A DNA stretch of 64,000 nucleotides from Proteinivorax tanatarense. Its GTDB lineage: Bacteria > Bacillota > Proteinivoracia > Proteinivoracales > Proteinivoracaceae. The DNA is taken from contig NZ_CP158367.1 of NCBI RefSeq assembly GCF_040267685.1, forward strand, positions 2,418,001 to 2,482,000. The letters run 5' to 3'. Below, piece after piece: positions 1-8,992 of this stretch. The number at the start of each line of letters is the position of its first letter. The first letter of the stretch is position 1. A program made the translations under genes and the position numbers. The notes under the pieces were generated by a model that saw nothing but the letters and a program-made list of their open reading frames with translations, had not been told where the DNA came from and made no database searches.

Positions 1-1057
1 TCCCTGACTCTACAACAAGCTCTTTGTTGGTTCTGTAATCTGGATTCCATTTATCTGAACCCCATTCGGTATCGTAGGGTAACGGACGTTCTTTTTCTTC
101 TAAAGGAGTTTTTGTACAAACCTTTTGTCCTAATTTCAATGCATTGGTTGGACAGTTTTCTATACATTCACCACAAGCAACACATTTTTCCTTATCCACT
201 TTAGATACATAGTTTGAGCGAATCATGTCAGGGTTGTTAAACATCCCTGCTATTCTAAGTGCAAAACAAGAACAGCCACAACAATTACAAATGGCATGAG
301 TTTTGCCAGGTCCATCTAAGTTCGGAATACTATGCATCAAACCATTTTTCTCAGCCTTATCTATAATTTCAAATGCCTCTTCTCGGGTAATTTCACGCCC
401 TCTTCCTGTTCTGATATAATACTCAGCAGCATGACCTAGCTGAATACACATTTCTTCCTTTAAATGTCCGCATCCCTCGCCCATAGCTTCCCTGGAGGTA
501 CGACAAGAACAGTCAGAAACTGAAAAAACATCATTTTCATTAAGATATTTCGAAACTTCCTCATAGGAAGCTCTTCGGGTTTCTCCTTGAATTGATTCTT
601 CGATAGGAATAACACGCATAGGACCAATTCCTACTGGGAAAATCCCTGCCCCTTGGGGCCCTTTAACTTTGCCGTACTCATCAAAAGCTTCAGCAATTTG
701 AGGGTATTTTCTTACATTTTCTCTATGGTTTGCCATCATTTCCATATGGCCTGGAACCCATATATCAATCCAAAACTTATCAACACCATCAACTTCATTA
801 ACAAAAGCTGCACCACAATCAGCTAATTCCAACAAAAGTTCATGGGTTTTTTCCTCAGATTTTCCACATGCATCAGCCACTTCTTTTGCGCTTAGGGGTT
901 TTCTGAACTCAAGGCAAAGACCAACCTCAGCCATTTCCTCTGTAACAACTGGCTCTAAAATTTTATATTCTGGGCGCTCTGGTGTAATTGCATCTTTTTT
1001 GCCTCTCTTAGTTCTGCTAATTTTATTAGCAAGATCTAAAACCTTTTCTTTTACCAT
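1..1057 (-). CDS. 4Fe-4S ferredoxin-domain protein (partial, C-terminus outside window)
   Basis: Reads from an ATG at 1057 preceded by GGGAGGG at good spacing and runs off the left edge, so only the first ~352 residues are present. The N-terminal part looks like a small helical, winged-helix-like region (PLSAKEVADACG). The middle holds two cysteine clusters (SDCSCRTSREAMGEGCGH and ICNCCGCSCF). A classical ferredoxin motif KCVACGECIENCP follows about 50 residues after the second cluster. Proteins of this build occur in strict anaerobes and are usually annotated as 4Fe-4S dicluster or ferredoxin-like proteins; the electron partner is unknown. It is probably cytoplasmic because no signal peptide or membrane segment is visible. 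It is separated by 440 bp from the next gene and is likely monocistronic from its own promoter. The exact function is not recognised. Confidence 0.85.
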   Translation of the reverse strand, partial: MVKEKVLDLANKISRTKRGKKDAITPERPEYKILEPVVTEEMAEVGLCLEFRKPLSAKEVADACGKSEEKTHELLLELADCGAAFVNEVDGVDKFWIDIWVPGHMEMMANHRENVRKYPQIAEAFDEYGKVKGPQGAGIFPVGIGPMRVIPIEESIQGETRRASYEEVSKYLNENDVFSVSDCSCRTSREAMGEGCGHLKEEMCIQLGHAAEYYIRTGRGREITREEAFEIIDKAEKNGLMHSIPNLDGPGKTHAICNCCGCSCFALRIAGMFNNPDMIRSNYVSKVDKEKCVACGECIENCPTNALKLGQKVCTKTPLEEKERPLPYDTEWGSDKWNPDYRTNKELVVESG

Positions 1058-1496
1058 AATTGTCCCTCCCAATTTTATAATTGATAGTCGATTGTAAAGC
1101 TTATAATTCCTGATGTGACAAAGTAACTATAGATAATTTTATATGATTTTAATCCGATACAGTGTTAATCAGGTTCTTTACAATCCACTAACCTACTAAA
1201 ATAATTTTAGTTTTCTCTGACCTCAACAATTGCCACATTATAAACCTTTTCTTCTTTGTCCCCCATTTCTCAAGTGATGTGAATGTTATAATTTTCTCAA
1301 CCTAAGTATAGATATTATGTCAGCATTTGTCAAAAATAAAAAAATCCTGTCACATCAGGGTTTTTCCCACTTTAGTTTTTAAGTTTGGTTTACACAGCCT
1401 CATTTTTCATAGACGATATAAATAAGTATTTTCCACTATTATATATGTTTAAAAGTGTAAAGTTTTCTCCAAAGTAAGAATAATTAAATAAAAATT
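1058..1496. other. 440-bp intergenic region with a distant 12-bp inverted repeat
   Basis: No ORF with a ribosome-binding site is visible. CCTGATGTGACA at 1109-1120 recurs as the exact inverse TGTCACATCAGG at 1348-1359. The region must hold the promoter of the iron-sulfur gene (minus strand) and the transcription end of the downstream flavoenzyme operon does not lie here. The repeat could be a pair of regulator half-sites or a long-range hairpin; this is unproven. Confidence 0.4.
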
Positions 1497-2753
1497 CTAA
1501 AAATATTTTTTGACCAGATAGTTTGTATGTTTTATACAATTTTCCATAGAAACAGTACTCATAATTTCACCGGCTAAAAACACATTATCTCTTCCTTGCA
1601 TCTTTTCCATTTTTTCATAGAAACCTTTTTGTAAAACATTAGGTTTCACATAGGGTCCCTGCCATTGCCAGCTTTTATATTGATATAACCTGGGATTACT
1701 AACTCCCAGCTTTAACATATCTTTTTTCAAAATATCTAAGGTATCTGCTTTTGAGTATTTGTAGTTGTTATATGCGTACACAGTCAAAAGCTCCTCTTTA
1801 TTGGTTGAATCCCAGCGAGAATTCCAGATTACTAAATGTCCTTTTTTTGAGGCATCTAAATTTTCTAGTATACAACCGCATCCTTTAGGGAGATTGTCTC
1901 CAATAAAGGTATACACGGTATATAGATTATATTTAATGCTTCTTAAATAGTCCACCATCTCACTGTCATGGCAATACATATGGATAAATTGATTTAGTGG
2001 CGAAGTAATAATTACCTTGTCATATTCTATGGTTTCAAATTCAGTCTCTAAAAGTAAAGTTTTATTTTTTGTCCTTTGAATATTAATTACCTCTTGACCC
2101 AACTTTAAGTTTTTAATTTTTTTGCTTAGACCACTAATTATAGAAGAAACTCCTGATTTCCAAGTAAATAACTCAGGAACTTCTAAAAAAGCCATTACCG
2201 TTTCAAAATTTAACAACCTTAAAACATATACAGCTGGTATTTCGTTAATATGACCTAACCCATAACTGGAAAAATGATGCATGTAAATCTTCTTTAACAC
2301 CTCTAGTTTGTGAAAATCACACCACTTTGCAAAAGGTAAGGTCAATTGTTCTTCAACGTAAGAAATATTGTCATCTCTAAGAGATTTGTATCCCTCTAAC
2401 ACTTCCGGCAAACGGTCTATCTCTTCTAAAAATACATCTAACTTATCTTTAGGAATCTGCAAAATCTTATTACCCTTAGCATCATAGCTGACCCTTGACA
2501 AACTTGGTCCATCAGGCTTTATATTTAGTTCTTTCATTAATGCTCGCAAGTTTTTTTGCACTGGCAGGCCAAAAAGAGCACCTAACTCATAAGATTTTCC
2601 TTTATGCCAAATGGTGTGTAACTTTCCCCCCAATCTATCCTCTTTTTCAAAAACAGTAACATTATTATACCCTTTTTTTTGTAACTCTAGAGCCATATAA
2701 AGTCCCGAAAAACCACCACCTACTATAGCAATCCTAGATTTCAAGTCCCTCAT
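1497..2753 (-). CDS. FAD-dependent amine oxidase-like NAD(P)-binding protein
   Basis: A 418-residue flavoprotein of the amine oxidase/protoporphyrinogen oxidase superfamily. The N-terminus has a Rossmann dinucleotide-binding fold: GGGFSG at residues 12-17, an acidic residue near 36 that would bind ribose, and the RLGGKL 'GG' motif at 40-45 that typically contacts FAD. The C-terminus (about 390-418) carries the usual second FAD contact (VFLAGE followed by a helix). The middle is the variable substrate domain, so the substrate cannot be predicted; no signal peptide is visible. The start codon overlaps the TGA stop of the upstream gene in an ATGA, so it is translationally coupled to the transposase-like protein at 2750-3814. 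This is an unusual partner for an oxidoreductase. Confidence 0.85.
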   Translation of the reverse strand: MRDLKSRIAIVGGGFSGLYMALELQKKGYNNVTVFEKEDRLGGKLHTIWHKGKSYELGALFGLPVQKNLRALMKELNIKPDGPSLSRVSYDAKGNKILQIPKDKLDVFLEEIDRLPEVLEGYKSLRDDNISYVEEQLTLPFAKWCDFHKLEVLKKIYMHHFSSYGLGHINEIPAVYVLRLLNFETVMAFLEVPELFTWKSGVSSIISGLSKKIKNLKLGQEVINIQRTKNKTLLLETEFETIEYDKVIITSPLNQFIHMYCHDSEMVDYLRSIKYNLYTVYTFIGDNLPKGCGCILENLDASKKGHLVIWNSRWDSTNKEELLTVYAYNNYKYSKADTLDILKKDMLKLGVSNPRLYQYKSWQWQGPYVKPNVLQKGFYEKMEKMQGRDNVFLAGEIMSTVSMENCIKHTNYLVKKYF

Positions 2754-3814
2754 TTTACATCAACTCGCTTCTTTTGATTAAGTAAAGCTAAAATCCAAAT
2801 TGGCAACTCCTCATAATTTAAACCTTTATTATTGGACTGTTCAAGAACCACCTCTATTGGTGTTTTCCCAGAGTTTACCCCTTTTGATATGGGTGTTAAA
2901 AAGTTATAATTTCTTAAAAACTTTTGAAATTCCCTTTCAACTTTTGAAAACGAGTTAACGCTGTTTTTATTTTCGACATAGCTATAAAAATCTTTGACTA
3001 AAAAACGATTAAAGTCTGTCATCTCATCTAAAACACTATTTTCTTCATACTCAACAAACCTATGATTAATGTTTAAATCATCAGTTACTTCTATTAGCAT
3101 GTTCCCTTTTACAAAGTAAGGTAAAAACTCTTTAGTTTTATAAGTTAATAAATAATCTATGCTTATGTTAAAAGTTTTAAGCAAATACATTATTTTATGC
3201 TCGAAAAAGTACCAAACATCTATGTCCTGCTTTTTATTATAAAGCTTAACAACTCCTAACCTAGAATAAACATCATAGATGCTGTATTGATATATTTTTC
3301 CCACTCCATCAAACTTACCGATAAAATCGATCCTCTGTATTACGCATTGACCTGGGTAGTTTACGCTTTTAGCTTGATCCCCAAAAGGAATAGCTTGTCT
3401 CTTTTTTTTCTTCACGCTAATAGGATAAGTCTTATTTTTAGAATACTCTAATCGCTGTCTTTTTTGAGATAAGTTATGACGCTTCAAAACGTTATATATT
3501 CCTGATTCTCCCAAATCTAATCCTTCAGATTTGAATTCATAGTAAATACGCTTGGGACCATCTAGGGGATATTTAGCCACATAATCTAATATTTCCCTTT
3601 CTACACTTGAGCTGACTTTATTGGGCATTTGTGGTTTTTGAGGTTCCTTTGATTGTAACCCCGCTATTCCATTTTTTTGATAAGCCCTATACCAGTTATA
3701 AAAAGTCGTTCTGGAAATTCCAAACAACTTACATGTCAAGGAAACGTTTTTATGTTTGATAGCGTGCTTTAATACTATATGTTTACTATGTGAATTAAAT
3801 CCCTCTGATTTCAT
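2750..3814 (-). CDS. Domesticated IS481/IS3-type transposase-like protein
   Basis: 354 residues with the architecture of an IS481-family transposase. A helix-turn-helix lies around residues 15-50 (FGISRTTFYNWYRAYQKNGI), a second winged-helix linker at 65-125, and an rve (RNase H-like) region from ~150. The first acidic residue is retained (RIDFIGKF, D163). The second, normally in LL(S/T)DNGxEF, is replaced in LLTYKTKEF (222-230), so the DDE triad is broken. No terminal inverted repeats or target duplications are visible around the gene. It overlaps the flavoenzyme gene by an ATGA, which suggests a retained cellular role such as sequence-specific DNA binding. RBS: GGGAGAAGGTG before the ATG at 3814. 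A transposase annotation would miss the loss of the active site. Confidence 0.75.
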   Translation of the reverse strand: MKSEGFNSHSKHIVLKHAIKHKNVSLTCKLFGISRTTFYNWYRAYQKNGIAGLQSKEPQKPQMPNKVSSSVEREILDYVAKYPLDGPKRIYYEFKSEGLDLGESGIYNVLKRHNLSQKRQRLEYSKNKTYPISVKKKKRQAIPFGDQAKSVNYPGQCVIQRIDFIGKFDGVGKIYQYSIYDVYSRLGVVKLYNKKQDIDVWYFFEHKIMYLLKTFNISIDYLLTYKTKEFLPYFVKGNMLIEVTDDLNINHRFVEYEENSVLDEMTDFNRFLVKDFYSYVENKNSVNSFSKVEREFQKFLRNYNFLTPISKGVNSGKTPIEVVLEQSNNKGLNYEELPIWILALLNQKKRVDVK

Positions 3815-3894
3815 AGCACCTTCTCCCTCTCTAATACTTTATAATACTTTATATATCATAATTAGACATTTACCGTAAAATCCCTTTTAATGCT

Positions 3895-4707
3895 CTAATG
3901 GTTAAGCATTTTGCCACATTTTGAACAAAATTTATCATCTTCATAGTAAGTTCTTCCATGACAACTATTACAAATTTTTGTATTTCTTTTTGAAGTTTGT
4001 GCTAATTCATGGGATATAATTCCTGTTGGTACCGCTATAATTCCATAGCCGACTATCATTAATAATCCAGAAAATAACTTACCAATTGGAGTTTGAGGGG
4101 AAATATCACCATATCCTACAGTGGACACAGTTACCACTGCCCAATACATTGACTCAGGAATGCTAACAAATCCATTTTCTGGTCCTTCGATTATGTACAT
4201 CAAAGATCCCATTATAAGAATAATAAATGATATTGTTAACAGAAAAACAGTTATTTTAGGCCTACTTGCTTTAAGGGCTAGCAACAGATGACTTGACTCA
4301 CTTATATATCTTCCCATTTTTAGGATGCTAAACAACCTTAGCAACCTCAGTATCCTGATAACAACTAAAAATCGCAGCTGTGGTATAAATAATCCCAGAT
4401 ATACCGGTAGTATTGCCAATAAGTCAATAATGCCATAAAAGCTTAAAATATAGGATTGTTTGTTATCAACTACCCACACCCTTAATAAGTATTCAATTGT
4501 AAAAATAGCTATAAAAAACCAACCCAATGTTATTAAAATCAACTCATATTCATGCCGGATACTATCTACACTTTCAATAACCACTAAAAAACTATTGCTT
4601 AAAATAACAATTACTAAAATAACATCAAAAATTTTTCCAGCCTTAGTTTCTGTGCCAAAAATTATTTCTGCTAATCGTTCCTTAAGACATTTATAACTAG
4701 AGTTCAA
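3895..4707 (-). CDS. Voltage-gated potassium channel with C-terminal zinc ribbon
   Basis: A 270-residue six-TM ion channel of the Kv-like superfamily in the plasma membrane. Segments S1-S3 occupy roughly 25-110. S4 carries regularly spaced arginines (R112, R118, R121, R124). The pore loop holds the K+ selectivity filter TVGYGD at 196-201 and is followed by S6. The last 25 residues form a treble-clef-like zinc ribbon (C246, C249, C261, C264), an uncommon cytoplasmic tail for such channels. The start is taken as TTG at 4707 with AGGTAGGG upstream; there is no nearer ATG. It is followed by ~80 bp before the transposase-like gene and may be monocistronic. Confidence 0.88.
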   Translation of the reverse strand: MNSSYKCLKERLAEIIFGTETKAGKIFDVILVIVILSNSFLVVIESVDSIRHEYELILITLGWFFIAIFTIEYLLRVWVVDNKQSYILSFYGIIDLLAILPVYLGLFIPQLRFLVVIRILRLLRLFSILKMGRYISESSHLLLALKASRPKITVFLLTISFIILIMGSLMYIIEGPENGFVSIPESMYWAVVTVSTVGYGDISPQTPIGKLFSGLLMIVGYGIIAVPTGIISHELAQTSKRNTKICNSCHGRTYYEDDKFCSKCGKMLNH

Positions 4708-4837
4708 ACCGCATCCCTACCTTCATTTAGTGTAAAAACATCTTAGTTTATAACATTCTTTACTTAAAATTCACTGTAACCTTCTTCTCCTCGTTAATTA
4801 TTAACTCATTTACATTAATGCACCGTTAATTTGCACT

Positions 4838-4895
4838 AAAAAGCATCTTCGAATTAGTATTATTTTAAGTATTATACCATTCAAAGATGCTTTTT
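4838..4895 (-). terminator. Long-loop terminator after the DUF2179 gene
   Basis: AAAAAGCATCTT at 4838-4849 pairs with AAGATGCTTTTT at 4884-4895; the arms extend to 14 bp with one mismatch. On the minus strand the second arm ends in TTTTT, as expected just downstream of the gene ending at 4916. The loop of about 34 nt is long. Confidence 0.65.
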
Positions 4896-4915
4896 ATCGT
4901 CTTTAAACTTCCTAT

Positions 4916-5455
4916 TTATTTAGATTTTGTTTTCTTATTAATCTTTTTCTTCATTGATTTCACTAAAAATCCACCTTTAAACCTTCTTGCTTCGTAGGAA
5001 ATTATAAAAGCTCTTGGTTCAAATTTTTCTATAATATGAAACAGTTCTTCTTCCCTACTTCTTTTTGTTAAAATATCCAACCTGTAACGTTTGCTGTCTC
5101 TTCCCTCTCCTTCGTATACGGTAACTCCAAAACCTTCATTTCTTAAGTGGGTAATTAATTCTGTGTTTTTATCCATCAAGTTAACCATAAGGTTATTGTA
5201 TCCAATAGCAAGTTTGTTTTCTATAGCACTGCCAATCAACATACCAACACCAAAACCCAATGCATAAACAATTAATGCAACTGTTCCAGTATCTCCACTA
5301 AACACCAGCGACAAACCAAATACATACACAAGCGCCTCTAAAAATCCCAAAAATGATGCCATGATAGTGACATTTTTAACAAGGAAAATAGTTCGAAGTG
5401 TAAATATAGGCACATAAATTAGCTGTAATATTAAAATCAAAATTATTTCTTGCAT
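4916..5455 (-). CDS. UPF0316 / DUF2179 membrane protein
   Basis: 179 residues: three N-terminal membrane segments (about 2-22, 30-52, 58-80) followed by a cytoplasmic DUF2179 domain (about 105-165), which ends in a basic tail. This is the domain order of the UPF0316 (YebE-like, DUF5698 plus DUF2179) family. The function is unknown; DUF2179 domains are regarded as possible ligand-sensing modules. The ATG follows GGGGGGCTAAA. It is flanked by its own terminator and by the terminator of the upstream gene, so it is monocistronic. Confidence 0.85.
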   Translation of the reverse strand: MQEIILILILQLIYVPIFTLRTIFLVKNVTIMASFLGFLEALVYVFGLSLVFSGDTGTVALIVYALGFGVGMLIGSAIENKLAIGYNNLMVNLMDKNTELITHLRNEGFGVTVYEGEGRDSKRYRLDILTKRSREEELFHIIEKFEPRAFIISYEARRFKGGFLVKSMKKKINKKTKSK

Positions 5456-5543
5456 TTTAGCCCCCCTATTTAGACTCTCTATTAAATGGTATCATATTTT
5501 AAGCTCCTTTTCTATTTCTATAAATTGTTAGTAGCTTTATTAT

Positions 5544-5591
5544 CCAAAAACTAATCTTCTGTTGAGTATTAAACAGAAGATTAGTTTTTGG
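5544..5591 (-). terminator. Strong terminator after the YihY gene
   Basis: A perfect 20-bp inverted repeat (CCAAAAACTAATCTTCTGTT at 5544-5563 and its complement at 5572-5591) with an 8-nt loop. It lies between the stop codon at 5667 and the next minus-strand gene. Confidence 0.85.
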
Positions 5592-5666
5592 TTTATATTT
5601 TCTTTTATCTCTATCAAATCTGCTCTGCTTAGTGTCCTTCTTAAAGTGGTTAGCGCAGACACTCTA

Positions 5667-6506
5667 TTACTTATTTTTTTTAAGCTCCCTCATATTATAT
5701 AAGGTAGCGTTGACTTCTCCACCTATTATTAAAATAAATCCACTTAAATAGAACCAAAACATCAATATAATAACTCCTCCTAAAGTTCCGTATGTAGCTG
5801 AGAAATTATTAAAGTTTGCAACATAAATAGAAAAGCAATACGAAATTAACAGCCATCCTAAAGTTGCTGTTATAGCGCCGAAAACAACATGACCAAAAAT
5901 CAGCTTTTTGTTTGGTGCTATATAATAAGTTAACATTAAGGCTGTTATCATTATTGCTGCTGAAATTATCCAGCCTAAAAAGTTTATAAAAGTTATTGTT
6001 TCAGTGGAGAAATAAAAAATACGTCCTAAAAAAACTAATATAGCTTCTCCAAATATTGGGATTAATAAAATTACAAAAAACGTTACTACCATGCCTAAAG
6101 TCATAAAAATAGAAATTAACTTTAATTTTACAAAGGATCTGGTTTCATCAACATTGTGTACTTTATTTAGCGCTCTCATTAAAGCATTTATCCCATTGGA
6201 AGCAGTCCAAACTGAAGCTAAAATTCCGAATGATAACAAACCACCTTTAGGTTTTGCTACCACTTCTAAAATTGTATCTATAAACACCTGGGCTAAATCA
6301 GATGGTGCAAACTCATATACAAAGTGATGAATCTGTTCTATGTTAATAGGCAAATAAGAAAAAAGAGCCAAGATAAAAATCAAAAAAGGAAATATAGATA
6401 GCATAAAGTAAAACGCTAGAGTTGCTGCCCAGTCCTGAATTGGGTCTTTTTTAATTTGTTCAAAAAACTCTTTTAAAAACAACTTAGGAAACCTTACTAA
6501 ATTCAA
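5667..6506 (-). CDS. YihY/virulence factor BrkB family membrane protein
   Basis: 279 residues with six predicted membrane segments (first at ~35-55) and the family's typical N-terminal motif (DPIQDWAATLAFYFMLSIFP) and C-terminal glycine-rich stretch (FSATYGTLGGVIILMFW). The family is abundant but its biochemical role is unsettled; the old 'ribonuclease BN' label is wrong. The ATG at 6506 follows AAAGGTGG. It is monocistronic, ending at a strong hairpin. Confidence 0.9.
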   Translation of the reverse strand: MNLVRFPKLFLKEFFEQIKKDPIQDWAATLAFYFMLSIFPFLIFILALFSYLPINIEQIHHFVYEFAPSDLAQVFIDTILEVVAKPKGGLLSFGILASVWTASNGINALMRALNKVHNVDETRSFVKLKLISIFMTLGMVVTFFVILLIPIFGEAILVFLGRIFYFSTETITFINFLGWIISAAIMITALMLTYYIAPNKKLIFGHVVFGAITATLGWLLISYCFSIYVANFNNFSATYGTLGGVIILMFWFYLSGFILIIGGEVNATLYNMRELKKNK

Positions 6507-6768
6507 TAAAAATTCACCACCTTTTTGCTAGAGGTCTACCTTCTTACACGAAAATTTATATTTAATTGAATATTTCGAGACATAAGTGAAAACTCCTCCT
6601 TTTTATATATCATATTGATTCTACTTCGCAATATTATAAAAAAAATCTATTTTAGGAAGGATTTTGCTTTTCTTTTGTCTAAATATTCTTTAAGTTTTTT
6701 CTCCACAATATTAAGATAGAGGGGAGGGTTAGTTTAGAGCCAATTACCTATTAAAAGGAGAGATCAGT

Positions 6769-7461
6769 ATGAAAAAAATTTATTTTAAAGCATTATTACC
6801 AGTTTTAATTATTTGCATTATTTTTGCTATTATTCCTTCCTATGCACAGGCTAGTTCTAAAAACCCAGTGGTTTTTGTGCATGGATATTTTGATTCCACT
6901 TCGGATATCTTTGGAAAATCTAATTTTAGCTCGCTAAAAAATTATTTAATTGAGCAAGGGTGGCCCAAAGATAATCTTTATGTAATTCAATTTTCTAGTA
7001 TTACAGGGAGTAATGTAAACAACGCCCACGAACTAAGTAAATTTATAAACGATATCCTATCAGAAACAGGAAGTAAACAGGTAGACATTGTTGCTCACAG
7101 TATGGGAGGGTTAAGTTCTCGTTATTACGTCAACCAACTGGGTGGAGTTGATAAAGTTGGTTCATTAATTACCATAGGTACACCTCACTATGGAACTCCT
7201 CAAGCTTATTTAGCAAGTTGGTCTGCTGGAGGGCGGGAGATGATTCCCAGAAGTATTTTCCTAAACTATTTAAATAACGATCTTTTAACACCTGGAAACA
7301 TTCATTACACTTCAATCTACACTTACCTTGATGAAGTGGTGCCATATAGAAGATCAAGAATCGATGGTTGGAATAATGTAGGGGGATTTTACAATCTACA
7401 CATTACCATGCTGATGCATAACTCAGTACACGAAATTGTAAGAGATAATTTGTCTCAATAG
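6769..7461 (+). CDS. Secreted triacylglycerol lipase, LipA-like
   Basis: A 230-residue alpha/beta hydrolase with a signal peptide (MKKIYFKALL... hydrophobic core, likely cleaved near residue 28, YAQASS). It aligns in pattern with the small Bacillus LipA lipases: the oxyanion-hole region FVHGYFDS (36-43), the nucleophile elbow AHSMGG with alanine in the first position (S111), the acid in SIYTYLDEVVP (D188), and the histidine in NLHITML (H211). It probably hydrolyses ester lipids outside the cell. Start ATG with AAAAGGAGAG. It is the only plus-strand gene in the first 17 kb and ends in a convergent terminator. Confidence 0.9.
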   Translation: MKKIYFKALLPVLIICIIFAIIPSYAQASSKNPVVFVHGYFDSTSDIFGKSNFSSLKNYLIEQGWPKDNLYVIQFSSITGSNVNNAHELSKFINDILSETGSKQVDIVAHSMGGLSSRYYVNQLGGVDKVGSLITIGTPHYGTPQAYLASWSAGGREMIPRSIFLNYLNNDLLTPGNIHYTSIYTYLDEVVPYRRSRIDGWNNVGGFYNLHITMLMHNSVHEIVRDNLSQ

Positions 7462-7500
7462 TTTTAAGCAACTATCCTGTTCTAGCGCCCAAGTAAATAT

Positions 7501-7550
7501 AAAAGGCATCCTTTGTGGAAAAAGTTATTTCCTAAGGTTGCCTTTTTTTA
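7501..7550 (+). terminator. Terminator after lipase
   Basis: AAGGCATCCTT (7503-7513) pairs with AAGGTTGCCTT (7534-7544) with one mismatch, followed by a run of seven T. It lies between the convergent lipase and PH-domain genes. Confidence 0.8.
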
Positions 7551-7555
7551 TCCTT

Positions 7556-8992
7556 TTACTCTCTAGTAAACCAAGCCCATAGTTCTTCTCCTGACTCCCT
7601 GCTAATGTCTTTTACTGTAAATGTGGCACTTAGCATTGCTGTTAATACAGTAGAACTTATGGTGGTAAGGTTTTTAGCTTTCTGAATAAAATTCGTTTTG
7701 AGTTCTATTGATTGAATTTGGCTTTTTTTCATTAAAACTGTGGTCCTAGCAATAATGCGATAACGAAAAATAATATTTTGATCTAAAATGACATAGCTAC
7801 CATCTTTATACCTCAGATATCCTAAAAACCAAGAAATAGGGAGTATCAACAGACCTGCCCATACAAAAGGGTTAGATACCAAGTAGAATATCACAAGTAA
7901 GGGAAGTAATGGGACAGTAGACCTAGTAATATAACGCCTTAAGGCTTTTTGAGGTAGATTTTTAAAATCTTGACAATATGCTCTGTCAGGTGAAACAAAG
8001 CTTATAAAATCTTCTATTTCACTTTTTTTAATCATTGGATTTAATATTGTTTTAAATCCGCTGTCCTCAGAAGCACCGCCGGCTACCTCCACTTCTACAA
8101 TTGCGTAACCAAAAGGTTGCCGTAATAGCCCTTCTACTATTCTTATAGCTTGAATTCTATGCACTTTTAAACTTAGCTCTTTTTTCTCAATAAGCCCTCT
8201 AGTGATTTTAATTTCCGCTTCATCTTTAACTATAGTAAAACCTCCATAGGACATGACGAACCGAACTATAGAAATAAGCCAAGATAATAAAAATATCAAA
8301 AATACAAGCATAACAATAAACATTAACTGAGTGTTTTGAAAGATTCTAAAGGCGGAGCTAAAAAATTCACCTGGTACAATTGCCATACCATTTCCTACTA
8401 TTACAGCTAAAAAAGAGAAAATTATTCCTAAGCCACTAGAAGTCATACCCGCTAAAATTAGACGTTTATAGTTTATTTCCCAAACATTCCTTGTTGACTC
8501 TGAAACAGAAGCGGTAGCATCAATGTCTTCTACACTCTTTTCATCTTCTAAAGCTTTACTAATATACTCTGCTTTATTTCTATCTATAGCTTTTATATGA
8601 ACCTCAGGCTCTAGTCCTGCTCCCGCAGTTTCAATTTGCATAGTTACCAGGTCAAGAATTCTCCACAAAATCCCTGCTTTAGTGTTAATAGTCTGTACTC
8701 GTTCTTTTTTTATATATCGGTCTTTTTTTACAAAAACACCTGACTTAACATGAAGCACCCCATCAGAGTAAGAGTATTTTAAAAAGTACCATTGCAAAAC
8801 ACTATTTAATATACTAATTAACAGTGAGCCTAAAATAAAATAACGAAAAAAATTATTTTCAAAAAAGAGTGATGTGGATCGGACTTGTAAAATAAAAACA
8901 AATATTATGGGAAATATAAACTCTTTTATGCTAGCTAGAAATCCTGTCAATATGATGATTGGATGAGATCTCTCTGGCTTAAATTTCTTCAT
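7556..8992 (-). CDS. bPH2-domain membrane protein, YdbT-like
   Basis: 478 residues with repeated bacterial pleckstrin-homology (bPH2, YdbS/YdbT type) domains. Copies lie around residues 55-140, 250-335 and 400-470, each next to a pair of membrane helices (for example ~15-70, 180-245, 360-395). Typical signature: RVQTINTKAGILWRILDLV and KVHRIQAIRIVEGLLRQPFG. In Bacillus the homologous ydbS-ydbT pair contributes to resistance against heterologous antimicrobial peptides; the role here is inferred from that family. It overlaps the preceding gene by 14 bp and is the second gene of a two-gene operon. Confidence 0.88.
   Translation of the reverse strand: MKKFKPERSHPIIILTGFLASIKEFIFPIIFVFILQVRSTSLFFENNFFRYFILGSLLISILNSVLQWYFLKYSYSDGVLHVKSGVFVKKDRYIKKERVQTINTKAGILWRILDLVTMQIETAGAGLEPEVHIKAIDRNKAEYISKALEDEKSVEDIDATASVSESTRNVWEINYKRLILAGMTSSGLGIIFSFLAVIVGNGMAIVPGEFFSSAFRIFQNTQLMFIVMLVFLIFLLSWLISIVRFVMSYGGFTIVKDEAEIKITRGLIEKKELSLKVHRIQAIRIVEGLLRQPFGYAIVEVEVAGGASEDSGFKTILNPMIKKSEIEDFISFVSPDRAYCQDFKNLPQKALRRYITRSTVPLLPLLVIFYLVSNPFVWAGLLILPISWFLGYLRYKDGSYVILDQNIIFRYRIIARTTVLMKKSQIQSIELKTNFIQKAKNLTTISSTVLTAMLSATFTVKDISRESGEELWAWFTRE

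Noticed and set aside
2750-3814. Active insertion sequence
   Set aside because: No terminal inverted repeats or target duplication, catalytic Asp lost, and translational coupling to a flavoenzyme.
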